Origin: Grimontia kaedaensis
GTDB taxonomy: Bacteria > Pseudomonadota > Gammaproteobacteria > Enterobacterales > Vibrionaceae
DNA length: 64,000 bases
NCBI RefSeq assembly: GCF_023746615.1
Contig: NZ_CP082275.1
Location: forward strand, 3,348,001-3,412,000
Direction: 5' to 3'
Under the pieces are notes generated by a model that was not told where the DNA came from, did not search any database, and saw only the letters and a program-made list of their open reading frames with translations. Shown here piece after piece: positions 9,689 to 17,744 of the stretch (positions are counted from its first letter, which is position 1; every line of letters begins with the position of its first letter). A program made the translations under genes and the position numbers.

Positions 9689-10291
9689 ATGTCAGGAATT
9701 AAACAACACACAGGCTTGGTGGCACCGCTGGACGCAGCAAACGTCGATACTGATGCCATTATTCCAAAGCAATTTTTGCAGAAAGTAACCCGCACTGGTT
9801 TTGGTAAGCACCTGTTTCACGACTGGCGTTTTCTGGACGATGCAGGTCAACAAGACAACCCAGAGTTCGTGCTGAACCAAGCACGTTACAAAGGCGCTAG
9901 TGTGCTACTGGCACGTGAAAACTTTGGTTGTGGTTCATCCCGTGAGCACGCACCTTGGGCACTGGCTGATTTCGGCTTCAAAGTGATGATCGCGCCAAGC
10001 TTTGCGGACATCTTTTACGGCAACTCCATCAATAACCAGATGGTACCGGTTAAGCTGACTGAAGCAGAAGTCGACGAACTGTTTAAGTTTGTGGAAGCCA
10101 ATGAAGGCGCGGAGATCGCCTTGGATCTGGAAACGCAGACCGTTTCAGCGGGTGGTAAATCTTACTCGTTCGAAATCGACGAGTTCCGCCGTCACTGCTT
10201 GCTTAATGGCTTAGACAGCATCGGTTTGACGCTGCAACACGAAGAAAAGATCGCTGAATACGAAAGTAAGATCCCAGCATTTTTGGCGTGA
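9689..10291 (+). CDS. leuD: 3-isopropylmalate dehydratase, small subunit
   Basis: Swivel-domain subunit that completes the isopropylmalate isomerase with LeuC. 200 aa, standard size. Family blocks ANVDTDAIIPKQFL, ENFGCGSSREHAPW and FYGNSINNQ are present. The ATG is 10 nt after the leuC stop with TAAGGAG in front. A strong terminator follows at 10311, so leuD closes the operon. Confidence 0.98.
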   Translation: MSGIKQHTGLVAPLDAANVDTDAIIPKQFLQKVTRTGFGKHLFHDWRFLDDAGQQDNPEFVLNQARYKGASVLLARENFGCGSSREHAPWALADFGFKVMIAPSFADIFYGNSINNQMVPVKLTEAEVDELFKFVEANEGAEIALDLETQTVSAGGKSYSFEIDEFRRHCLLNGLDSIGLTLQHEEKIAEYESKIPAFLA

Positions 10292-10310
10292 TCGCAGACA
10301 AAGTATCAAC

Positions 10311-10339
10311 AAGCCGGCTCATCGAGTCGGCTTTTTTTG
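10311..10339 (+). terminator. Intrinsic terminator of leuABCD
   Basis: AAGCCG (10311-10316) pairs with CGGCTT (10328-10333). The stem continues inward through weaker pairs to a small loop and is followed by a run of T. Confidence 0.85.
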
Positions 10340-10407
10340 TCATATCAGAAAGAAAATGATGGATTAAAAGGTCTTAGGCTTTAGAACGACTCTTTAGGGA
10401 AAAGATC

Positions 10408-11202
10408 ATGCGAACTATTTTAACCATTTGCGCCGCGTTTTTATTTTTGAGCAGTCAAGCTTTTGCTGCACCCAAAAGCGACCTTTGGCCTATTTGGGAC
10501 AAGAGTAACGAGTCTAACTCTGCCTCGTTTGATCACAGCCATTGGCAGAAAATCCTAGACAAATACCTTATCGAAAAAGGCCAGCACAACCTTTTCAATT
10601 ACAGCGCAGTCATTCCGGCTGATAAGGCCTTACTCAGTCAATACCTGACTAATCTAACTGCTCTGGATCCTCGCAATTACAGCAAAGCTGAACAGTTTGC
10701 TTATTGGGTAAACCTGTACAATGCACTGACTGTTCAACTTATCCTTGATGAGTACCCTATAAAATCAATCACTAAACTGGGTGGCTTTTTAAGTTTTGGT
10801 CCTTGGGATGATGATGTTGCCAAAGTCGCAGGGCAAGCATTGACGCTCAATGATATTGAGCACCGTATTCTTCGTCCAATCTGGAATGACTCACGTATTC
10901 ACTATGCGGTCAATTGTGCAAGCTTGGGCTGCCCTAACCTCGCAACGACCGCATTTTCCTCAGATAACAGTGAAGCGCTATTGAAAGCAGCAGCCAAACA
11001 ATTCACCAACAGTCATAAAGGCGCCAGTATTGACGGTAATACTCTGACACTATCTTCGATTTATGACTGGTATGGCGTAGATTTCGGTAATAATGAGCAA
11101 GAAATATTAAAAGCCATCGACCGATACCGCGACGGCTCAAAACTTGAAGGCTGGAAGGGTAAAATTAAATACGATTACGATTGGTCACTTAACCAACCTT
11201 AA
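10408..11202 (+). CDS. Exported DUF547 domain protein
   Basis: 264 aa. A clear signal peptide ends near AFA-APK (cleavage after residue 20). The mature protein matches DUF547, with the family blocks FAYWVNLYNALTVQLI, HYAVNCASLGCPNL and WYGVDFG; the Asn-Cys-Ala region resembles a catalytic centre, but no activity is established that I know of. The ribosome site TAGGGA precedes the ATG. It stands alone: the leu terminator is upstream, and a 268-bp repeat separates it from thiB. Predicted location periplasm. Confidence 0.85.
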   Translation: MRTILTICAAFLFLSSQAFAAPKSDLWPIWDKSNESNSASFDHSHWQKILDKYLIEKGQHNLFNYSAVIPADKALLSQYLTNLTALDPRNYSKAEQFAYWVNLYNALTVQLILDEYPIKSITKLGGFLSFGPWDDDVAKVAGQALTLNDIEHRILRPIWNDSRIHYAVNCASLGCPNLATTAFSSDNSEALLKAAAKQFTNSHKGASIDGNTLTLSSIYDWYGVDFGNNEQEILKAIDRYRDGSKLEGWKGKIKYDYDWSLNQP

Positions 11203-11256
11203 AACGTATCTTGTTGAAACGCCGAAGACGGGCGCATTACGCACCTGTTGCTATTT

Positions 11257-11524
11257 ATATACCCAAACAACCTGAAAATGTAGGATTCAGCGAGATTGAC
11301 TGGCGTTGTGATCGCGGCGTTCCTTTGTAGGTGTAGTCACCTCCATCAAAAAGGAACAACAACGAGCACGGCGTCAGTCAACTCGCCCGAAGGGAGGGCC
11401 TCAATGCGCCCACTTCTTCGTTAAATTCCGCGGAAATAGAACGACTATTCCTCGCGAAATTTGCCTCGAATTGAACGCATTGATGACCTCTGAATGCGAG
11501 CATCTTCAAGTTGTTTGGGTATAT
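11257..11524. repeat. 268-bp palindromic repeat with 24-bp terminal inverted repeats
   Basis: The ends 11257-11280 and 11501-11524 are inverted repeats matching at 22 of 24 positions (core ATATACCCAAACAAC). Inside are nested inverted repeats. GTTCCTTT..GGTG pairs with CACC..AAAGGAAC around 11318-11356. TGACTGGCG pairs with a segment near 11370-11380. The right half folds on itself (TCAATGCG 11401-11408 with CGCATTGA 11477-11484). There is no transposase and no credible frame. I take it as a MITE-like non-autonomous element; similar sequences are, from memory, scattered in vibrio genomes. Only one copy is in this window. Confidence 0.7.
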
Positions 11525-11544
11525 CATTGCGATTGGTTTACAAT
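11515..11544 (+). promoter_or_regulatory. Probable thiBPQ promoter
   Basis: A good -10 (TACAAT, 11539-11544) lies 7 nt before 11551, exactly where the riboswitch P1 helix begins. The best -35 at proper spacing is TTGGGT (11515-11520), which falls inside the right terminal repeat of the 268-bp element. The -10 is convincing; the -35 is weak. Confidence 0.5.
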
Positions 11545-11550
11545 ATTGAC

Positions 11551-11640
11551 CATCTCGTGGGGTGCTGACTTCGTCGGCTGAGATTGCTAACGCTAAACCC
11601 ATGTACCTGAACCAGATAATGCTGGCGTAGGAATGAGATG
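11551..11640 (+). ncRNA. TPP riboswitch (THI element)
   Basis: The P1 helix is CATCTC (11551-11556) with GAGATG (11635-11640). The conserved TPP-aptamer blocks GGGGTGC, GGCTGAGAT and ACCTGAACCAGATAATGCTGGCGTAGG occur in order. It sits in the leader of a thiamine ABC transporter operon, the expected target. Downstream, CCTCAC (11664-11669) can pair with GTGAGG (11687-11692), the thiB ribosome site. This suggests control of translation initiation when TPP is bound. Confidence 0.97.
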
Positions 11641-11697
11641 TCCAAAGCTGACCCGCTCAATGACCTCACCCTCGCCGCACATTGATGTGAGGCAACG

Positions 11698-12693
11698 ATG
11701 AAATATTCTATTTCTGCTCTGATGTTGGCAATGACCATTGCTGGTCCTGCGCTGGCGCACTCTACCGATACCCTGACGGTATACACTTACGATTCCTTTG
11801 CTGCTGACTGGGGTCCCGGCCCTGCAGTTAAAGAAGCATTTGAGGCTGAATGTCACTGCACCTTAAATCTGGTCGCATTGGAAGATGGCGTCACCATATT
11901 GAACCGTCTGCGCCTCGAAGGAAAAAACAGCAAAGCGGACGTGGTCCTGGGTTTAGACACCAACCTAATGACTGAAGCAGAAAAAACAGACCTGTTGGCA
12001 CGTCACAAAGTAGATACTAGATCAGTTACTCTGCCTGACGGTTGGAGCAATGACACTTTCGTTCCCTACGATTATGGTTATTTCGCCTTTGTTTACGACA
12101 AAACCAAGCTGGAAAACCCACCGAAGAGCTTGAAAGAGCTGGTTGAGAATCGTGATGATATCTCCGTTATTTATCAAGACCCTCGCACTTCTACACCTGG
12201 CCAAGGCCTGATGCTGTGGATGAAGTCTGTTTACGGCAATGATGTTGCGGGTGCCTGGCAGCAACTGGCACAGAAAACCGTTACCGTCACCAAAGGCTGG
12301 TCTGAAGCTTACAGCATGTTCCTGAATGGCGAATCGGACATGGTGCTTTCCTACACCACATCTCCTGCTTATCACCTGATTGCAGAAGAAAATCCTAACT
12401 TCAGCAGTGCTAACTTTGAAGAAGGCCACTACATGCAAGTAGAGGTAGCAGCCAAAGTGAAAAGCTCAGAAAAACAGGAACTGGCCGATCAGTTTATGCA
12501 ATTCATCCTGAGTGACGGTTTCCAGAATGCAGTACCGACCGGTCAGTGGATGTATCCGGTTACGGGCGTTGAACTGCCAAAAGGCTTCGAAACGCTTTCT
12601 GTACCTGGCAAGAGCCTGCAATTCACTCCAGAAAAAGTGGCAGACAATCGCCGCACATGGATTCGTGAATGGCAATCGGCGCTGGTAAAATAA
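11698..12693 (+). CDS. thiB: Thiamine/TPP-binding periplasmic protein
   Basis: Periplasmic receptor of the thiamine ABC importer (also called TbpA). 331 aa with a signal peptide cut after residue 20 (PALA-HS). The mature protein begins with LTVYTYDSFAADWGPGP, the ThiB signature that starts the first lobe. The later block YDYGYFAFVYD is also typical. The start codon follows GTGAGG, which the riboswitch expression platform can hide. First gene of thiBPQ. Confidence 0.96.
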   Translation: MKYSISALMLAMTIAGPALAHSTDTLTVYTYDSFAADWGPGPAVKEAFEAECHCTLNLVALEDGVTILNRLRLEGKNSKADVVLGLDTNLMTEAEKTDLLARHKVDTRSVTLPDGWSNDTFVPYDYGYFAFVYDKTKLENPPKSLKELVENRDDISVIYQDPRTSTPGQGLMLWMKSVYGNDVAGAWQQLAQKTVTVTKGWSEAYSMFLNGESDMVLSYTTSPAYHLIAEENPNFSSANFEEGHYMQVEVAAKVKSSEKQELADQFMQFILSDGFQNAVPTGQWMYPVTGVELPKGFETLSVPGKSLQFTPEKVADNRRTWIREWQSALVK

Positions 12694-12697
12694 TTAC

Positions 12698-14299
12698 GTG
12701 TTGAACCCTTCCAGAACTTGGCCCGGCATCTTGTCGGCGTCAATCATCGCGGTGCTGATTAGCGCCGCTTTGTTTTCTTTGCTTAGTCAGGCACCGTCTT
12801 TGGATATTGCCTCCCTCTGGCACGATCCCTACTTGCAGCACGTAACTGAGTTCAGTTTCAAACAAGCGCTGCTTTCGACACTACTGTCTGTCGGTTTGGC
12901 TATTCCGGTCGCCCATGCACTCTCGCGGCGGCAGTTTCCGGGCAAACGCCTGTTGCTGAAATTATTTTCCATGACACTGGTGCTTCCTGTGCTGGTTGGC
13001 GTGTTCGGTATTCTGGCGATTTACGGAAAAAGAGGATTACTGTCAGATTGGCTTCCTTTGCTTGGTATAAGCTGGGACGTCAACATTTATGGCCTTTCCG
13101 GCATTTTGCTGGCACACGTTTTTTTTAACATGCCATTTGCCACCCAGCTTATGGTCCAGGTATTAGAACGGGTTCCAAGTGATCAACAAAGACTTGCGCA
13201 GCAACTCGGGATTCGTGGATGGTACCGCTTCCGTTTTTTGGAATGGCCTTACCTCCGTCAGCAACTGCCTCATGTCATTGGTTTAGTTTTTATGCTCTGC
13301 TTTACGAGCTTCGCTGCGGTGATGGCACTCGGTGGCGGACCGAGCGCAACGACCATTGAACTCGCTATCTATCAGGCTATCCGCTTTGACTTTGATTTGC
13401 AGACAGGTGCACTGCTGGCACTTTGGCAATTGCTGCTTTGCGGTCTATTTCACCTCACCATCCAGCGACTAACACGTCCCATATCCCAACAAGGAAAGGA
13501 CAGCCATATTGTGCTTCCTCCGAGACTCGACAGCACCATTGAGAAAGTTTGGGATACTGTTTGGATTTCACTCGCGGTACTTTTTGTCATACCTCCCCTT
13601 TTGATGGTCGCGTTGGGAGGTATCAACCCCAGCGCGCTGCACGTTTTGACAAGCGCAGCACTTTGGCAAGCAACAGCTAATTCCATTTCACTCGCTACAG
13701 GCGCATCACTTTGTGCTTTCATACTTGGCAGTACTATTGTGCTGACCAGCCGATTCTGGCGTTTAAGCGGTTCAAGCAGACGTGCTGACAGCATTGAGAT
13801 GACTGCTTCTTTGATCCTGGTGGTCCCCAGTGTGGTGCTAAGCACCGGACTTTTTCTCATGCTGCGCGAGCACATAGATGTGTTCAACTCACCCTATTGG
13901 CTGGTTCTCGCAGTCAATACTTTAGTGGCTCTGCCTTATGTAGTGAAAACACTAAGCACACCTGCTTTTCAGCTTTCACAGCAATACCAATCTCTCTGTA
14001 ATACGTTAGGCGTGAAAGGGCTTAACCGCCTCAAGCTCATTGAATGGCGTGCTTTAAAACCGCCTATTGCCCATGCTGTAGGTATCAGCTTTGTGCTTTC
14101 AACTGGCGATCTGGGCGCCATTGCTTTGGTTGGTAGTCAGGATTTCCAAACATTACCTTTGTATTTATTTCACCTGATGGGCAGTTACCAAATGGATGCC
14201 GCAGCTGCCGCTTCGCTGATCCTATTCGCTCTCAGCCTTGGCAGTTACGCTCTCATCGAAAAACTCATCGCAGGAAGAAATCATGCTGAACGTCAATGA
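12698..14299 (+). CDS. thiP: Thiamine ABC transporter, permease
   Basis: Inner-membrane permease with two fused BPD-transport domains of about six helices each (roughly residues 1-260 and 280-533), as in E. coli ThiP. 533 aa. The start is GTG 4 nt after the thiB stop, with only a weak ribosome site, so coupling to thiB is likely. EAA-like loops are seen at RLAQQLGIRGWYRFRF and CNTLGVKGLNRLKLIEW. Its last 17 nt overlap thiQ. Confidence 0.95.
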   Translation: MLNPSRTWPGILSASIIAVLISAALFSLLSQAPSLDIASLWHDPYLQHVTEFSFKQALLSTLLSVGLAIPVAHALSRRQFPGKRLLLKLFSMTLVLPVLVGVFGILAIYGKRGLLSDWLPLLGISWDVNIYGLSGILLAHVFFNMPFATQLMVQVLERVPSDQQRLAQQLGIRGWYRFRFLEWPYLRQQLPHVIGLVFMLCFTSFAAVMALGGGPSATTIELAIYQAIRFDFDLQTGALLALWQLLLCGLFHLTIQRLTRPISQQGKDSHIVLPPRLDSTIEKVWDTVWISLAVLFVIPPLLMVALGGINPSALHVLTSAALWQATANSISLATGASLCAFILGSTIVLTSRFWRLSGSSRRADSIEMTASLILVVPSVVLSTGLFLMLREHIDVFNSPYWLVLAVNTLVALPYVVKTLSTPAFQLSQQYQSLCNTLGVKGLNRLKLIEWRALKPPIAHAVGISFVLSTGDLGAIALVGSQDFQTLPLYLFHLMGSYQMDAAAAASLILFALSLGSYALIEKLIAGRNHAERQ

Positions 14300-14972
14300 A
14301 CTCAGTTATCAGTATCAGCCAGAGACGCTCAGTTTCTCCTTCAACGCTGCACCCGGAAGTATCACGGCGATTTTAGGCCCAAGTGGTGCGGGGAAAAGCA
14401 CCCTACTTTCCTTGCTATGCGGCCTATTGCCACCTCATGGCGGTGCGGTGACCTTTGCTGGTGAAGATTTCACACAAAAACCGTCGTATGAGCGCCCGCT
14501 CTCTATGCTGTTTCAGGAGCATAACCTATTTAGTCATTTGAGTGCTTTCGATAACATTGCGCTAGGCATCAGCCCCAAACTCTCTTTGACCGCTAAAGAT
14601 AAAGCAAGTGTTAAAGAAGCGGCAGCTAAGGTAGGGTTAGAAGGTTACCTAAACCGTCAGCCTGGTGAACTGTCAGGTGGCCAGAAACAGCGGGTGGCAT
14701 TGGCGAGATGCCTCGTCCGTAACCGCCCTTTGCTCTTGCTGGATGAGCCCTTTTCGGCGCTGGATCCTTCCCTGCGTCGGGATATGCTTCTGGAAGTTCA
14801 GCAACTTGCTAAAACAACAGGAACCACCATTTTGATGGTGACCCATCATCCAGAAGATGCCGTCACCATCGCCGATAGAGTGTTGTTTATTGATGATGGA
14901 AAAGTGGTTTATCACGCTGATATTGAAGAACTTAGCGCGCCACCAGAAGTCATAAAGCCCTATCTTTCATAA
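14283..14972 (+). CDS. thiQ: Thiamine ABC transporter, ATP-binding protein
   Basis: ATPase that powers thiamine uptake through ThiP. 229 aa from the ATG at 14283, chosen because CAGGAAG precedes it and the family begins MLxV; an in-frame start at 14238 is less likely. Walker A is GPSGAGKST (residues 32-40), the signature is LSGGQKQR, and Walker B is LLLLDEP, followed by the switch histidine in VTHHPEDA. It overlaps the end of thiP by 17 nt. No clear terminator follows. Confidence 0.96.
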   Translation: MLNVNELSYQYQPETLSFSFNAAPGSITAILGPSGAGKSTLLSLLCGLLPPHGGAVTFAGEDFTQKPSYERPLSMLFQEHNLFSHLSAFDNIALGISPKLSLTAKDKASVKEAAAKVGLEGYLNRQPGELSGGQKQRVALARCLVRNRPLLLLDEPFSALDPSLRRDMLLEVQQLAKTTGTTILMVTHHPEDAVTIADRVLFIDDGKVVYHADIEELSAPPEVIKPYLS

Positions 14973-14974
14973 TC

Positions 14975-15043
14975 TTAGTTGATGTACTGTGGTGAAATAT
15001 TGCGCATCAACTAACCGCATCTATACTTACGATTAAGACATAT
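14975..15043. promoter_or_regulatory. Inverted repeats ahead of the diguanylate cyclase gene
   Basis: TTAGTTGATG (14975-14984) and CATCAACTAA (15005-15014) are perfect 10-bp arms with a 20-nt spacer and no T-run after them. Twelve bases on lies CTTACGATTAAG (15026-15037), a second imperfect palindrome. Both lie in the 93-bp thiQ-GGDEF gap. This may be an operator region; proof is lacking. Confidence 0.4.
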
Positions 15044-15065
15044 AACTCATAAGTGAGACACGATT

Positions 15066-16067
15066 GTGACTGTTACCAGTATCGATGTGCTGGACTCGGT
15101 GGTCGATATTACAGCCCAGACAGAGTCCGATACCATTTCCGAAAGCCTTATTACGACTGTTTTACAGCTAACACCGGCTAACCAGGTATTGGTGTTGGAT
15201 TACAATGCAGAAGCAAGTCCGGAGTTCATGGTTGTCGCGTGTTCAGACATCTTCTTGTTCGAAGAAGAGAAAGACGCCATTGAGCGGGTACTTCGCAACT
15301 GCGTGATCATTGGTGAGAACGTGGTGGAATACAGTAAGGATGACAATCAAGCCTTGCTCGCCGTCCCCATCCGTTACGGTGAAAACAATGACATCCATGC
15401 TGTCGTATTTTGCAAAGCCGACGAGCTCAAAGGCGATGAAGTGCAGCTCATTGAAGGGCTAGCGAAGATCTATGAGAATTACCAGAAGATCATTTCCGCC
15501 AGTGAACGTGATGGCCTCACAGGTCTGTACAACCGCAAAGTATTGACGACCAAAATAGACCTGTTACTCGATCGCTTTTTGATTCAGGGCTCCAGCATCA
15601 CGGATGACCCAACCCATCACCACTGGGTCTGCATATTCGATGTTGACCACTTCAAGCAAATCAACGACGCACTTGGTCACGTATTCGGCGACGAAGTGCT
15701 ACTTCTCATCACCGCGATGATGAAGCAGACATTTGACGAGGAAGATATCCTGTTCCGCTATGGTGGTGATGAATTTGTAGTGATTATGCATCCCCAGCCT
15801 CGTGAACAGATGGAAGCCACGGTGAGAAACTTCTTGGAGACCGTCAACAAACGCGATTATGGTCAAGCTAAGGAAGTGTCCATTTCTATGGGAGCTGCGG
15901 CCATCAGTGATCAGGAGCTGAATGCTATCACTGTACTGGGTTTCGCTGACCAAGCTCTCTACAAAGCGAAGCAAAATGGCCGAAACCAAGTTGCCTTCTA
16001 TGAAGATTTGATAGCCTCTGGTGAACTAAAAGAGCTTGTGCCCGAGGATGATGTCGAATTGTTCTAA
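15066..16067 (+). CDS. Diguanylate cyclase with N-terminal sensor-like domain
   Basis: 333 aa from a GTG start. The C-terminal GGDEF domain has an intact active-site loop (G233-G-D-E-F237) and the upstream DxDHFKxINDxxGH block that binds GTP, so c-di-GMP synthesis is likely. The usual inhibitory-site Arg of RxxD before the loop is absent (the stretch reads DEED). The first about 150 residues look like a GAF-type fold, with no membrane segment, so the protein should be cytoplasmic. The next gene also carries a GGDEF domain but lies beyond a terminator. Confidence 0.88.
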   Translation: MTVTSIDVLDSVVDITAQTESDTISESLITTVLQLTPANQVLVLDYNAEASPEFMVVACSDIFLFEEEKDAIERVLRNCVIIGENVVEYSKDDNQALLAVPIRYGENNDIHAVVFCKADELKGDEVQLIEGLAKIYENYQKIISASERDGLTGLYNRKVLTTKIDLLLDRFLIQGSSITDDPTHHHWVCIFDVDHFKQINDALGHVFGDEVLLLITAMMKQTFDEEDILFRYGGDEFVVIMHPQPREQMEATVRNFLETVNKRDYGQAKEVSISMGAAAISDQELNAITVLGFADQALYKAKQNGRNQVAFYEDLIASGELKELVPEDDVELF

Positions 16068-16084
16068 CCGTCGCATTGTTCGGG

Positions 16085-16108
16085 AAGCCGCCGCATAAGG
16101 CGGCTTTT
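16085..16108 (+). terminator. Intrinsic terminator after the first GGDEF gene
   Basis: AAGCCGCC (16085-16092) and GGCGGCTT (16099-16106) form the stem, followed by a T-rich tail. Confidence 0.85.
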
Positions 16109-16244
16109 CTTTTTGGGATATAAGTTCAATTTTCACATCATATTAACGATTGACAGAAATCTTATTAATCGTTTCCCTCAGCGAAAAGGGTTGCGTATAA
16201 TCCCGTCAGATAATCTAGACAGGTTGATGTACCCGAGTTTATTT

Positions 16245-17684
16245 ATGCCCAGTATTCGCCAGCTTGCTGCTCTTTCGCTGACGTCAGTACTTTTTCTGTT
16301 TTCTTCCTTCTCTTATGCAGAAACTAAGAAACTGATCATTACGGGCTCTTCGACGTGGCAACCCTTCTCATTTATCAACCGCTTTGGTGAACCTGATGGC
16401 ATCATGGTCGACTTCTGGCGTCTCTACGGCGAAGCCAACAACGTCGATATCTCGTTTGAGTTAAAACCCTGGAGCGAATCACTCGCCTTCATACGCAACA
16501 CGCCAAACGTTGTCCATGGCGGCTTGGGCTATACCGGTGATCGTGCTAAATCCCTCGCATTCTCCCGAGAGCTCCCGCTCAACCATTACAATGTGAATTT
16601 GTTCGTTCAAAAAGACCTGCCGTTTGATGATTTGCATGCTCTGGATTCAGCCCTCATTGGCACAGTCAAAGAAAGTACCAAACACGCGTTTTTAGTCTCG
16701 CGAATTCCAGAGAAAAACATCCGTTTATTCCCGACATTTGGCTCTTTGAATGATGCCGCTTACCGTGGTGAAGTAGATGTGTTTATTGATGATCTCAGTA
16801 CCGCGCTTTATGACATGCGCCATACTGGCAATAGCGGTCAGTTCACCTCGCGCCAGAAACTTTATTCATTCCCGTTACATTTCGCAGTTAACAAAGCTTC
16901 AAAAGACATGATTGCAGATGTTGAGCGTGGATTGGACAACATTCATCCGGATGACATCAAAGCCATTTACGAAAAGTGGTTGCCACAAAACAAGTTACAT
17001 CTCGCTTTACCCTGGCTAAACAAAACGGCACAGTACCTGATTTTTATTGGCTCCATGGTGTTGCTGACATTGGGTCTTTTCCTTTATCACCGCCTTCTCA
17101 AGCACCGAACAGAAGAGCTGAAATCCGCGGTAAAAGCCTTAAAAGACTCGAAGCAGAAACTGGAAACCGCAACACAAAATGACCCGCTGACTGGCACCAA
17201 AACCCGTCATCAGTTTTTCACAGCGTTGAGCGATAAGCGCTTTTCACCATCGCCTTACGTGGTGGCAGTGCTGGATATTGATCATCTCAAGGAAGTCAAC
17301 GAGAGCTACGGTCAGGATGTTGGCGATATGGCAATCAAACACCTTGCCATGCAGTTACGCATCCAACTCTCCAGCCAAACACTTTGCGCTCGTTTGGGCG
17401 GGGGAGAATTTGCTGTCCTGTTTGATTTAAGTGACAGCAGTCAGGCTCAACGTAAGTTGCAACAGTTGCAGAAAACGCTTCAGCTCAGCCTGCTTTACAT
17501 CGACCAGCAAGTCGTACCCGTCAAGTTCAGCTATGGGATTGCCTGTTATCCCTACGATGGTGAAAGTGGAGAAAAGATGGTGCGTATAGCTTCGGCACGC
17601 ATGCGCACCAATAAACCGTCACAAATTAACTTTACGGCGGGGAACAATGACGACGATTTATTTACTGAGCATCGCTGGGCATAG
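16245..17684 (+). CDS. Periplasmic solute-sensing GGDEF protein with GGGEF site
   Basis: 479 aa from the ATG at 16245, where a signal peptide starts (cut near SYA-E, residue 25); ATG 16227 is an alternative. Residues about 28-260 form a bacterial extracellular solute-binding (type 3) domain. One transmembrane helix (LIFIGSMVLLTLGLFLYH) and a short coiled coil lead into a GGDEF domain starting DPLTG. The active-site loop reads G385-G-G-E-F389, so the metal/catalytic Asp or Glu at position 3 is Gly and cyclase activity is doubtful. A likely role is ligand sensing, perhaps as a c-di-GMP or GTP effector. Monocistronic. Confidence 0.85.
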   Translation: MPSIRQLAALSLTSVLFLFSSFSYAETKKLIITGSSTWQPFSFINRFGEPDGIMVDFWRLYGEANNVDISFELKPWSESLAFIRNTPNVVHGGLGYTGDRAKSLAFSRELPLNHYNVNLFVQKDLPFDDLHALDSALIGTVKESTKHAFLVSRIPEKNIRLFPTFGSLNDAAYRGEVDVFIDDLSTALYDMRHTGNSGQFTSRQKLYSFPLHFAVNKASKDMIADVERGLDNIHPDDIKAIYEKWLPQNKLHLALPWLNKTAQYLIFIGSMVLLTLGLFLYHRLLKHRTEELKSAVKALKDSKQKLETATQNDPLTGTKTRHQFFTALSDKRFSPSPYVVAVLDIDHLKEVNESYGQDVGDMAIKHLAMQLRIQLSSQTLCARLGGGEFAVLFDLSDSSQAQRKLQQLQKTLQLSLLYIDQQVVPVKFSYGIACYPYDGESGEKMVRIASARMRTNKPSQINFTAGNNDDDLFTEHRWA

Positions 17685-17704
17685 TAGCACTATGCAGAAA
17701 AAAC

Positions 17705-17730
17705 AAAGGCTGCCAAATGGCAGCCTTTTT
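17705..17730. terminator. Bidirectional terminator between GGDEF gene and phoH
   Basis: AAAGGCTGCC (17705-17714), AAAT loop, GGCAGCCTTT (17719-17728). T-runs on both strands serve the two convergent genes. Confidence 0.85.
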
Positions 17731-17744
17731 CAATTCAGTTCCGG

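Noticed and set aside
11378..11602. Small minus-strand open frame inside the 268-bp repeat
   Set aside because: Frames within such palindromic repeats are common by chance, and this one runs into the TPP riboswitch.
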